A stretch of DNA of 64,000 bases from Sialis fuliginosa. Its lineage: Eukaryota > Arthropoda > Insecta > Megaloptera > Sialidae. The translations under genes and the position numbers were made by a program. The stretch lies in assembly GCA_961205875.1 (NCBI GenBank), contig OY540812.1, positions 6,200,001 through 6,264,000 on the forward strand, in the 5' to 3' direction. A model generated the notes under the pieces. That model ran no database searches. It was not told the DNA's origin and was given only the letters and a program-made list of their open reading frames with translations. Shown one piece after another: positions 37,205 to 47,941 of the stretch. Each line of letters starts with the position of its first letter. The stretch's first letter is position 1.

Positions 37205-37566
37205 CAGGACCGGATTTACCATGCAGGCAGAGTAGGCAGCTGCCTAGGGCGGCAAATTTCGGTGGAAACTTAGAAAACTTGTTATATTCGTGGGAATTGA
37301 ATTTGATTTTGATTCCATTATCGATGAGTTTGCCATCCGAAAATCGAGACGTAAAATTTCTCTATACATGTAACTCAAGCAGGACTAAAAAAAGGTCTTT
37401 CAGTGTTTTCTAATGTAACTAATTTATAAAATATTTGAAACCGACGCGACCAAAAAAAAAAGGTCCTGAGTTTTATTAAAAAAAAGTTTAATTAAACTGT
37501 TAGTTTCGAGGGGGGGGGCAATTTTCGTAACTGCCTAGGGGCGGTAAATTTCTAAATCTGGGCCTG
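37205..37566. mobile_element. hAT-type MITE with perfect 8-bp TSD, second family
   Basis: Ends CAGGACCGGATTTA and TAAATCTGGGCCTG are flanked by GTTACACC at 37197-37204 and 37567-37574. Subterminal blocks GCTGCCTAGGGCGG and CTGCCTAGGGGCGG repeat in the interior. 362 bp with no transposase frame. The TIRs differ from those of the 9.8- and 32.2-kb elements, so it is a separate family. Confidence 0.88.
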
Positions 37567-37882
37567 GTTACACCCACGCTTTTGAATATTATTAACTAAA
37601 GTAAGTATGTATAATTAATAGAAAACGAAATATCTATTTAAAAATAATAATTATCAATTCTATTTCAATGAGGTCATGACTAAGAATTCTACTAGACCTC
37701 TACTAAATTCATAACGATGTATTGTCGTTACAGATCTTCAGGTTGAGGATGTTTTGAAGGCTCATTTTATTTCATTGTTTTTGTACAGGATTTACACTAC
37801 CGGCTTATCATTTTGTTTATTCATTTCGTACAAGTCATGATATTTTATAAACACGATATATTTAAACCATGTTTTGTAAATA

Positions 37883-38316
37883 CACCTATCCCCCGATTTA
37901 CACGGTAGATACGTTCTGCACAAAACCGTGTAAACTGAAATCTTGGATTTTGCTAAGTAAAATCGTGTAAAACGAAAAAAAAAACCAAAATGTGCATGAT
38001 TCAGTAATTTATTTAAGTAAAACAAAAGTCAGACATCTTGGAAAATAAATATTATTGCAGGACCGATGTAACACCTGTGCTACCCACTTGTATTGTGAAA
38101 TACATACGCACAGATTACCGGGATTCCTCTAAATGTATATTTTACAAGCCCGGGAATCCCCGAAGGAAAAAAATTCAAAAATGCCATCAAATCTTTGTAT
38201 AGGCGTATATGGAGCGGAATAAACATTTTTACTAGTTTTTTGAAAATTGTCAATTTATAAATCGTGTAAAAACGAAATCGTATAAAACAAGTGCCGTGTA
38301 AATCGGGGGATAGGTG
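37883..38316. mobile_element. Tc1/pogo-like MITE with TA duplication
   Basis: TIRs CACCTATCCCCCGATTTACA and TGTAAATCGGGGGATAGGTG are perfect inverted copies, bounded on each side by TA. 434 bp. The interior repeats CGTGTAAA and CGTGTAAAACGAAA phrases. The open minus frame at 37792-38025 crosses the left terminus and is not a gene. Confidence 0.85.
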
Positions 38317-38601
38317 TAATCTAATAAAATGTTGATTCGAAGTTTAAGAGCTGTTTGTTGACGTAGAATTACGCCTTCCCAGGCATCTGTGCTAGGGAGT
38401 ATTTTCAGGAACATGAATGCAACAAAAATATGTTACATATAAATACTAATAATCGTAGAACAATAAATAAAACACCAATAAGTTGTGTATATATGTATAG
38501 TTTCATTTTGAAGTCAGTTTTCTTTTTTTCTTAAAAAGTTTTTTATTGACTTGGAAATTATTATATACTTACTTTTCAGTGTTTTTAGAGTTTTTCTTAA
38601 T

Positions 38602-40660
38602 AGTCCAGTAAAGGAAGCATTTTGACAGGAAATTAAGAGGGCAAGCAATTTTATGATTGATTCTTATAGATTTTGAACCGGAGAATTCGAAAAAAATAAC
38701 CCGGACTAGCAAAAAGTGGTGCAACACCCTTAAAAATGGGGTTTAAGGGTGAAAACCCCATTTCCAACCGTTTTTTCAATTTATCACAAAATCTAAAGCG
38801 ATGATGGTATATTATTATGGTTGATATATGTTCAGGACACTCAGACGAATCGATTGTGACCACATATACTAAATTTGGCCAAAAATTATCTTTTCCAGAG
38901 GGCTTAAAAGACTTAAAAATGCATCTTTTCGGGGAAAATAGTTTAAAAATTAATAACTTTTGTTAAAATCATCCAAATGACTCGTAATTAGCGTCAAATT
39001 GTTCCTGAAGTTCCAAAGAATAATAATGAACCATAATTTAAAAAAATATTAATAGTTTAACTAATAAAAATCGCTAATGTTTAAGGGTAAGTAACGTAAA
39101 TTTTTGAAAAACTATCTTTTTACTAAAATTTAAATAAAAACATCAGGGTTGAATATTTTTTAGTGAAACCAAGATAGATACCTTCTATTTGTACACACAA
39201 ACAAAATGAGACCCCCCAAAATAATATTCAATTATTAGAACGGGTGCAGTTGCGCTTAGAAATACAATGAATTTTTGTTGTATACAATTAAAAAAATTAC
39301 ATTTTTCCAAACAAAATAATAGATTCAGTCCAGTAAAGGAAGCATTTTGACATGAAATTAAGGGGGCAAGGAATTTTATGATTGATTCTTATAGATTTTG
39401 AACCGGAGAATCGAAAAAATAACCTGGACTAGCGAAAAGTGGTGCAACACCCTTAAAAATGGGGTTTAAGGGTGAAAACCCCATTTCCAACCGTTTTTTC
39501 AATTTATCCCAAAATCTGAAGCGACGATGGTATATTTTTATGATTGATATATGTTCAGGACACTTAGACGAATCGATTGTGACCACATATACTAAATTTG
39601 GCCAAAAATTACCTCTTCCAATGGGCTTAAAAGACGTAAAAATGCACTTACCCTTAAACATTAGCGATTTTCATTGGTTAAACTACTAATATTTTTTTAA
39701 ATTATGGTTGGCAATTATTCTTTGGAACTTCAGGAATAATTTGAGCCTAGTTACGAGTCATTTGGATGATTTTAACAAAAGTTATTAATTTTTAAACTAT
39801 TTTCCCCGAAAAGTTGCATTTTTACGTCTTTTAAGCCCTTTGAAAGACGTAATTTTTGGCCAAATTTAGTATATGTGGTCACAATCGATTCGTCTAAGTG
39901 TCCTGAACATATATCAATCATAAAAATATACCATCGTTGTTTTAGATTTTGTGATAATTTGTAAAAACGGTTGGAAATGGGCTTTTCACCTTTAAACCCC
40001 ATTTTAATGGTGTTGCACCACTTTTCGCTAGTCCGGGTTATTTTTTTCGAATTCTCCGGTTCAAAATCTATAAGAATCAATTCGTTTCACTAAAAAATAT
40101 TTAACCCTGGTGTTTTTATTTAAATGTTAGTAACAATGTAGTTTTTCAAAAAATTACGTTACTTACCCTTAAACATTAACGATTTTTATTGGTAAAACAA
40201 TTAATATTTTTTTAAATTATGGTTGGTCATTATTCTTTGGAACTTCAGGAACAATTTGACGCTAATTACGAGTCATTTGGATGATTTTAACAAAAGTTAT
40301 TAATTTTTAAACTATTTTCCCGAAAAGATGCATTTTTTTGTCTTTTAAGCTTTCTGGAAGAGGTAATTTTTGGTCAAATTTAGTATATGTGGTCACAATC
40401 GATTCGTCTGAGTGTCCTGAACATATATCAACCATAATAATATACCATCATCGCTTTAGATTTTGTGATAAATTGAAAAAACGGTTGGAAATGGGGTTTT
40501 CACCCTTAAACCCCATTTTTAAGGGTGTTGCACCACTTTTTGCTAGTCCGGGTTATTTTTTTCGAATTCTCCGGTTCAAAATCTATAAGAATCAATCATA
40601 AAATTGCTTGCCCTCTAAATTTCCCTTTTTCTCACTTTTCACTGCTTCCTTGACTGGGCT
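38602..40660. repeat. Compound palindrome: four copies of one unit
   Basis: One unit begins AGTCCAGTAAAGGAAGCATT and contains TGGGGTTTAAGGGTGAAAAC, ACGAATCGATTGTGACCACA and, in longer copies, ACTCGTAATTAGCGTCAAAT. It occurs twice forward (38602 to about 39170, 39327 to about 39660) and twice inverted (about 39660-40085 and about 40090-40660). The whole therefore has inverted ends. Similar open frames on both strands are mirror copies of a shared reading frame that is broken by stops in the first copy. I regard it as a foldback-type mobile element or nested insertions. Confidence 0.7.
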
Positions 40661-41084
40661 ATAAGTCAGTTGTTTTTTTTAAGTTTTTTATTTTTTTCCC
40701 TTTTTTGTAGCGTATCTAAAAAGTCCATTGTCAGATTCTGATGAAATTTACACGGAACCACTTCAGAACTATACTCTTTCAAACAAAACAAAGTTTTACC
40801 GAATAGGTGCATGTTTGTCGGAGTTATACCCGAAAATACATAAAAAAAATATATACATCAAAATTGAAAACACCCTCCTTTTTTGTAGTCAATTAAAAAT
40901 AAAGTGAAAGGTTTAACCAAAACTCAAAAATGTCTAAATTATATTCAAGTACCGATTTTGATGTACATACATACAGTTTTTTGGTGCATATATCTAGCCT
41001 AATACAAACTATTTTTCATATTTTCAATATTTACGATCAAACATTCAATATATTAATCAATTTATCTAAAATCATCTACAAGAC

Positions 41085-41169
41085 GCGTCGATTTGATTGT
41101 TCTATCGGCTAACGTTTCATCGTCCATTGCAGTGGACATCATCAGCCGATAGAACGACCAAATCGACGC
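41085..41169. repeat. Nested hairpin upstream of RAB3GAP1 exons
   Basis: Outer arms GCGTCGATTTGATTGTTCTA + TCGGCT and AGCCGATAGAACGACCAAAT + CGACGC pair with one or two mismatches. The loop holds an inner inverted repeat, GTCCATTGCAGTGGAC. It lies 200 bp before the first visible RAB3GAP1 exon, inside what should be an intron. Confidence 0.7.
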
Positions 41170-41369
41170 AGCTTATACCCAGAAGTTAAGATCCATATCA
41201 AGATCACCGCGGAAGCCTAAAAGCTTGTATATTCATCTGCAACTTTAATAAATGTAAACTTAAGAGAGAAGTTTCAGCTTTCTAAATATTTTTCAAAATT
41301 TACAGTAGTTTAAAAAGTAATATTTCGGTAATTCTACTTTTATTAACTGTGCATTTTTATTACTTACAG

Positions 41370-43519
41370 AATAGCGCCCGGATTTCCTGATTCACGTACA
41401 TGTTTACTCCACCAGAAAATACAATTGTTAAACTGCTGCATTGAACGCAAGGTTCGCAGAGAAGCTAGCGTCGATCCTACATCAAATCCAGATTGCAATA
41501 TTACCGATGATGAGTCCGATGACGAAGAAGAATTCTTTGAATGTAACACAACGGGCGAACAATATTCGCTTTGGAACCAACCAGTCGGTAGACTTAAAAG
41601 GTTCGAGTAATATACCGTTCAAAAACCATAGCGATTAAATCTAGTTGAATAATATTTGGTATTTTTTTATAAGTTAACACTTATAAACAGTGGCACCGGA
41701 ACCAATTTTTTGGGGGGAAGGGGGGGCTTGATTAATATTGTATTATTTGTTAAAAAAATTAAAAAATAGAAATATAAGTAGTAGAACCTCGTTAGTACGT
41801 TTTTAAAGGGGCTGAGGAAAAACACGTACTAACGAGAAAAACGTCCTATTTCCTAACGAAATATTTTAACATGGGGGTCTTATGGAAGAATGTCGGGATG
41901 TAAAAAAAACGAGGTTTCACTGTACTTAATTTTTATTTTTATTTTTCTCTAGCTAGACTCATGATTACATTTTATAATTTGTTTGTGAGTTTTAACATCA
42001 TTACAAAAATTAAAGAAATTTTTAAAGTAAAAAAATTACAGAAAACAGATTTTTATAATAATTGCACGTCGCTTCAAACCCACCCTATAAAACAGGATCC
42101 AATTTTTGAGGGAACAAATCCCCCCCCCTCCCCCCGGAAGTGTTTAAAATTTTCTAAAAAAAGTTTTTCAAGAATATTCTGATATTAAAAATTTAAAAAC
42201 TCCTAAAAATTCATAAATCTCTAAAATTATTTTCTATGAAAAATTAATCATTTTCAAGAAAAAATTTTTCCATACATTTTTATAAATTTTCATAGTTAAT
42301 TGTCTAATTAATTAATATTTACTAACTACAATTATTGTTTTTAATTAAATTAGATTTGGAAGTCTACTATTACTCAAAACTGGAGAACCTTTGTATGTGC
42401 CAATAACTCAAGAACCAGTGCCGAAGACTGAGGAACAATTAGAAGAAGATGCAGCTATTTTATTACAATTAGGAGATGATAATGTCGGGGCAGAACTTAG
42501 AGCAAGAATCATGTCAGCATCGTTACTTTCTGACATGGAAGCTTTCAAAGCTGCCAACCCGCATGCTCTTCTTGAAGATTTTATTAGATGGTAATTAATA
42601 TTAAAGATATTTTTAATAGTTAAAATTTAATAATGCAGAAATCTTTTTATCTAGTTATATCAATATTGTTTAATTTTATTATAGGTATTCACCTAGAGAC
42701 TGGATAGAAGTAACAGATGACAGTGTTGATGATTGGGGCCAACGTCTTGGACATTTAAGCTCTAGAATGCAAATTGCTGATAATATGTGGATAGATGTGT
42801 GGCAGTCAGCAAAACCAGTACCAGCACGAAGACAAAAAAGACTTTTCGATGATACTTTAGAAGCAGAAAGAACTTTACGCTATTTAGAAATGCAAACTAT
42901 GGCACAAGTAGCTCATCTAATACTACCTTCTCTTATACACGCAGCTATTTACCGATTGGTGAATGAATCGCAAAATATACCTGCTGATTTTATTCCAACG
43001 TTACCGGCCTCAATTAAACGTGTATTACGTACAGCAGAAAGAATCACTCGTGATACACAGCTTGTAAAAATAACACATCAGTTTGAAGTTCTTATCAGTG
43101 GAGAATTATCAGCAATTGAAATAGCAATAGCTCAAGTGCAGTCTTTGAAAAGAAAATTTGATCCATCAAATACTAACGATGAAAATTTAATTTCATTTAT
43201 GTCGAAACTCTTAGAAGGTAGTGAAGCCTCTGTTATAGATGGACCAAATGGTACACTTGGGCATCGTATTACTACAATGTTTGCAGAAGCACAGAAAGCA
43301 ACACAGTTATTACCAGATTCTGATATTGAAAGTGATTTATGGGCAAACACAGGACCAACTATATTCCCAGAACCATCTTGTCGGGAATTTATAATGCGAG
43401 TAATGGCTAAAAAACCCACAGTTAATTCTGCATCGTTGCCTCAATTTTTACATGCTGTTTTATCAAGAGATGAATTTAGACTTGCAGGAGCTTTTTCTCA
43501 AGATACAATTTTCTTTTGA
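41370..43519 (+). CDS. RAB3GAP1: RAB3GAP1 C-terminal half (Rab3 GTPase-activating protein catalytic subunit)
   Basis: Catalytic subunit of the Rab3GAP complex, which acts with RAB3GAP2 on Rab3 (GAP) and Rab18 (exchange) in vesicle and ER traffic. Three in-window exons join in frame: 41370-41600, 42354-42590, 42685-43519, encoding about 433 residues to the stop. Recognisable blocks in order are a TCLLHQKIQLLNCCIERK stretch, an acidic EEEFFEC segment, GEPLYVPITQEP, SLLSDMEAFKAANP, WYSPRDW, PARRQKRLFDDT and the C-terminal EFRLAGAFSQDTIFF. The PARRQ block is the region I associate with the catalytic arginine finger of the human protein. The first exon starts at phase 2 (donor missing), so upstream exons must exist. 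The family is about 980 residues, so half is absent. The first intron holds a miniature transposon and uses a GTTCGA donor. I am sure of identity. Whether the gene is complete in the organism is unknown. Confidence 0.93.
41777..41924. mobile_element. Tigger-like miniature element in RAB3GAP1 intron
   Basis: GTAGAACCTCGTTAGTACGT at the left and ACGAGGTTTCACTGTA at the right are imperfect inverted ends. The interior (CACGTACTAACGAGAAAAAC) repeats the left end. Short G and C runs flank it at about 41710-41727 and 42120-42137, possibly the remains of an older element it landed in. Confidence 0.5.
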
Positions 43520-43587
43520 TAATATATTTTATCTATTATTATTTGTTTGGATGTTTATATTATGTAATAACTTTACTAAACGTTATC

Positions 43588-43593
43588 AATAAA
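43588..43593 (+). terminator. Poly(A) signal of RAB3GAP1
   Basis: AATAAA 69 bases after the stop codon, followed by a T-rich stretch. This is the natural cleavage signal for the gene. Confidence 0.6.
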
Positions 43594-44058
43594 TATTTTT
43601 AAACGTTTTCTTTTTATAATTGCATGCCTTTTACAAAAAGCTGTGGCTACAAAATTTTTTTTGCCTAGCAGATAAATTGCTACTAGCACTAGTACATATT
43701 ATACATAAATACAGATCGATAATAAAATATAAACTATATGTTTTTATACATTTATAAATAAAATGTATTTCATTTTCATATTAGATTCATAAAAAATATG
43801 TTTAAATAACGGGACACAGAAATAAATCTGGGGTTATTGCACTTTTATCCAAAATTTTGGTTAACCTGTTTTATATTGACCAATCAAAAAGCAGCATTTC
43901 TATTTACATGAGAACTGTCAACACAACAATGCGGCAGTTTACACGTCAGCTAGTTGGTTAACTTTTAGTTTATACCACATATTAAAGTTTATTACAAAAC
44001 AGTTCCAAAATGTGATTTATTTTGTAATTTTCGAACTAATACAATAATACGTATCATC
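43594..44058. other. RAB3GAP1-POMT1 spacer
   Basis: About 465 bp between two genes on the same strand. No repeat was recognised. It must carry the POMT1 promoter and 5' leader. The most G+C-rich part is about 43915-43960. No TATA or initiator could be fixed. Confidence 0.4.
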
Positions 44059-47000
44059 ATGACAGTAGACTTAAAAAATGTAATTAAAGATGATAATAAT
44101 AAGAAGCATTCCAAAAAGAAGAAGATACAAAAAGAAAAACTTTTACTTGAAGACATAGAAAATAAAGACAATAATATTGTAAATAAGACTGAAACAGATC
44201 AAATGCACTTAAAAAAGGCAACTCAAGAAAAATGTGTCTCTGAACGTACAGAAAAGAAAACACAAAATGTAAAAGTTGATTTAGAATCTTACCGAGAACA
44301 ATCTCAATTTTTTTCATATTTTAAATTTAATCTAGAAATTGATTTACTATCAATATTATTATTTTTAATAGCTTTATCAGTGCGTATATATCGTTTGAAA
44401 GACCCTCAGTTTATTATGTAAGTAAGTGATGCATTCTTTAAGTATGTTGAAAACTATTTTGAAATGTTTTTCAGATTCGATGAATTACATTATGGTAAAT
44501 ATATATCACACTATATGAAACGTACGTTTTTTTTCGACTCGCATCCACCATTAGGTAAACAGTTAATTGCTGCAGCTGCATATGTTGCTGGATATGATGG
44601 AGATTTTAAATTTGATAGAATTGGTAGCCCTTACACTTCCGATATACCCCTGTTTGCCTTACGTTTTGTGCCTGCACTTTGCGGAAGTTTAATAGTTCCA
44701 GTTTTATATCAATTAATAATACAATTAGGATTAAAACAATGGACGGCATTACTAACAGGATTCTTAATATTATGCGATAATGCATTGTTAACACAATCTC
44801 GATTTATATTAATGGAATCAATTTTATTATTTTTCTCCTTGTTTTCTGTGTTATGTATTTTGAAATTCTGTAAATACAGTAGCACACCCAACTCAATTAT
44901 AAGGTTAATGTGGCTTGGTCTTTCATGTATTTCAGTTACTTGTGCTCTATGTGTTAAATTTGTTGGTATCTATACGTATTTTCTAATACTCACAATTTTC
45001 TTCATTGATTTTTGGAAACTTTTAAAAAATAGACAGTATTCTGACTTTGCTCTGATAAGATATTTATTCGTGACAGTATTTTTACTTTTATTTGTACCAT
45101 TATGTGTGTATACTGGAATATTTTACATTCATTTAAAAACATTGACAAAGGCAGGACCTCATGACAGTGTTATGACAAGTGCTTTTCAAGCTTCGCTCGA
45201 AGGTGGATTGGCTTCTATTACTAAAGGACAACCGTTATTAGTTAGTCATGGATCACAAGTAACGTTAAGGTGCTTATATTAAAATATTATTTATACATTT
45301 GATAGCTATGTAGAAAATAAATACAATATTTTATTTAGGCACACACACGGACGGACATGTTGGCTTCATTCCCATCCACATGTATATCCAGTCCGTTATC
45401 CAGACAAACGAGGTTCAAGCCACCAGCAACAAGTCACTTGTTATTCATTCAAAGATGTAAACAATTGGTGGATTGTCAAACGTCCGCATAAAAATAATTT
45501 AGTTGTCGAAGATGTAACAGATGCTATAAAACACGGTGATATTGTACAACTAGTTCACGGTATTACAAGCAGAGCTCTAAATTCTCATGATGTAGCAGCT
45601 CCAATATCACCTCATTGTCAAGAAGTGTCTTGTTATATTGATTATAATGTATCAATGCCAGCACAAAACTTATGGCGGGTAGATATTGTTAACAAAGAAC
45701 AAACTGGTGATACTTGGCATACAATACAGTCGCATGTTAGACTTATTCATGTTAACTCAAGTCAAGCATTGAGGTATACTGGGAGACAGTTACCTGATTG
45801 GGGATTCAATCAGCATGAAATTGTAACAGATAAAGTTATATATCAAGATGATACTATTTGGAACGTAGAAGAACATAGATATACAAAAAGTAAGGTTTTA
45901 AAATATTATGGGTGTATGTGAAATCTTCCTTATTTTCATTGCTAATGTTCGGTATTATAAAAAATTTGGTTGAGACCTAAACCAAAGCAAACACTATCTA
46001 CAAGGCGTCAGAAAGTTATGAAATTGCTCGGAATTTTAGAACAGTGGTAGTAAATATATAATAATGAAAAGCCGTTGTACTTTCTACGAACACCACTGAT
46101 TTATATTTAAAGCGCTAAGTAATTTATAAATATTATACAGTTGTCAGTGAACTGTCATTTAAATTAAATACCCTGCAGGTAGTGTTTGATTTGGTTCTGA
46201 CCATATTCTTTATAATGTTTAGTATGAAAACAAAGATGAATTAGATATAGAATCTTAGTTATTATTATTTTCTGTTCTTTCTCTTATTAGGTGATGATCA
46301 AAAAGAACGTGAACGCCAACTTGTTAATGCAGAAATGATACCTACAGCTGCAACTAAATTGTCGTTTTGGGATAAGTTTAAAGAGCTGCAATATAAAATG
46401 ATGATGACTCCAGTAACCAGTAGTACTGAACAAACACATATGTACAGTAGTGATCCACTGGAGTGGCTTTTCATGAAACGTGGTATAGCTTATTGGGTGT
46501 CGAGCAGTAGTAATGTATGTACATACGTAAATTATTCTCTTAACTTTTACACATTTTAAATTGATTTTAACTTTTTTCAGGCTCAAATTCACTTACTAGG
46601 AAACATTGCTTTGTGGTATTCAGCAACATTTTCATTAATAATATACTCTTTATTATTAATGTTTTATTTATTAAGACGTAGAAGACAGTGTTATGATATA
46701 CCAACAGAAATTTGGGAAGAATTTATTTTTGTTGGACAATTATTTTTCTGTGGTTATTTACTTCATTTTTTGCCATATTTCTTTATAGAACGCATATTAT
46801 TTTTGCATCATTATCTTCCGGCATATATTTTTAAAATACTTTTATCTGTATATATAATAGAACATTTACGTTATTTATTAAAATATGTTTTGAAATTGCA
46901 TTTTATTGCTGACATGTTTACAGCAGCTATTATTGTATGGTCTTTGTATATATTATTTGTTTTTAGAAAGTTTATTGTATTGAGTTATGGATTCAATGAT

Positions 47001-47069
47001 TTAACAACCAGTGACGTTTTAAATTTAAGATGGCAGGATACTTGGGATTTTATTATTCATAAAAGTTAG
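44059..47069 (+). CDS. POMT1: POMT1, protein O-mannosyltransferase 1
   Basis: Transfers mannose from dolichyl-phosphate mannose to Ser/Thr in the ER lumen, with POMT2. The Drosophila orthologue is rotated abdomen. Five exons: 44059-44417, 44475-45269, 45339-45889, 46291-46514, 46581-47069, 805 residues, all frames closing. The N-terminal ~95 residues are Lys/Glu-rich and poorly conserved. Multi-pass membrane segments follow. The luminal acidic pair of the PMT family is visible in FDELHYGKY (Asp122-Glu123). Next are HPPLGKQLI and [17 protein letters not shown], the last favouring POMT1 over POMT2. A MIR region lies at about 380-560 ([30 protein letters not shown]). The last exon carries the C-terminal membrane segments. 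Intron 3 (401 bp) holds a miniature transposon. The start ATG opens the first conserved frame after the preceding gene. Identity is secure. Confidence 0.96.
45949..46218. mobile_element. MITE inside POMT1 intron 3
   Basis: The left end CGGTATTATAAAAAATTTGG and the stretch AAACCAAAGCAAACACTATC are mirrored at the right (GTAGTGTTTGATTTGGTTCT ... CTTTATAATG). The CGGTATTATAAA terminus resembles that of the 34120-34444 element, suggesting a related family. It lies clear of the splice sites. Confidence 0.6.
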
Positions 47070-47222
47070 TTTAAAGGCACTGAGTCTATATTATTGTTTT
47101 CCTATATTTCAGTATATATACAGTTATTTCTAATAACACATCAAATCTTGACAAATAAGTTTTTATAACATAATTTTAGATAGAAAAGAAGTACGCTTAT
47201 GTGATATTTGTACTTAAAACTA

Positions 47223-47516
47223 CCCTAGTGAAAATATTTCTACAACTTTTGATGTGGAGTATGCAATTTGTAACACATTTGTAGTTCTTCATAGATAAAT
47301 ATAAAAAGTCTTAACTCCTAAATGATGCCAATTTTTATTTCTTACAACTTCTTACAACGTTCTATGCCATAGCCATAGAAATTATAGATAATATCAAGAG
47401 TTGTAGAAATATTATATAATAAATGATAACTTTCTTAAACTTTTACAAAGCTATAAAAAGTTAATGATAAGTTATGAAAATTTGTCAATTGTAGAAATAT
47501 TTTCACCAGGCTAGGG
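47223..47516. mobile_element. MITE with CCCTAG...CTAGGG ends
   Basis: Left CCCTAGTGAAAATATTTCTA and right TAGAAATATTTTCACCAGGC + TAGGG are inverted copies, apart from a four-base gap. Internal partial copies of TTGTAGAAATATT occur near 47400. The ends resemble piggyBac-type CCCTAG, but no flanking TTAA is present. 294 bp, non-coding. Confidence 0.65.
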
Positions 47517-47889
47517 ATGCTAGTGTGGTTTGGTTGAATGTTTAATATGCAAATATACCGAAGCTTAGACTAGAGCACATACTTTTTCTAAATAACATTT
47601 AAAAAATAAACATTTTAATAATAAATCAAAATCATTGCACACAAGCAGCTTAGATCTTTCGGATCTGGCTCTTGTATCTAATAGACTATTGTTTACAAAA
47701 TTTTAATGTAACAAAATTAAATATACATATATACGTAATGCTAAAAATCAGCCTACAGCTTCGGTCGAAGAATCTCTACTTAAAACAATAAAATTTATAT
47801 TTTTTATAAGTAATATTTATTGTTATTTTAACAGTTATTATATTGTGAGGTGAAGGAATAAAAAATATTTTTTATCTTAAAAAACTGTT

Positions 47890-47895
47890 TTTATT
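47890..47895 (-). terminator. Poly(A) signal of PSMB7
   Basis: TTTATT on the plus strand (AATAAA on the minus strand), about 47 bases beyond the stop codon. Confidence 0.55.
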
Positions 47896-47941
47896 TTAAT
47901 CAAAAAATAATTATACAAAGAAATTTTTTTAAATATATAAC

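Larger units (their letters stand above)
47070..47941. other. POMT1-PSMB7 convergent spacer
   Basis: 3' flanks of two convergent genes. It contains the miniature element at 47223-47516 and the PSMB7 poly(A) signal. A clear POMT1 poly(A) signal could not be singled out. Confidence 0.45.

Noticed and set aside
37792..38025. 77-codon minus frame
   Set aside because: It crosses the TIR of the TA-flanked MITE at 37883.
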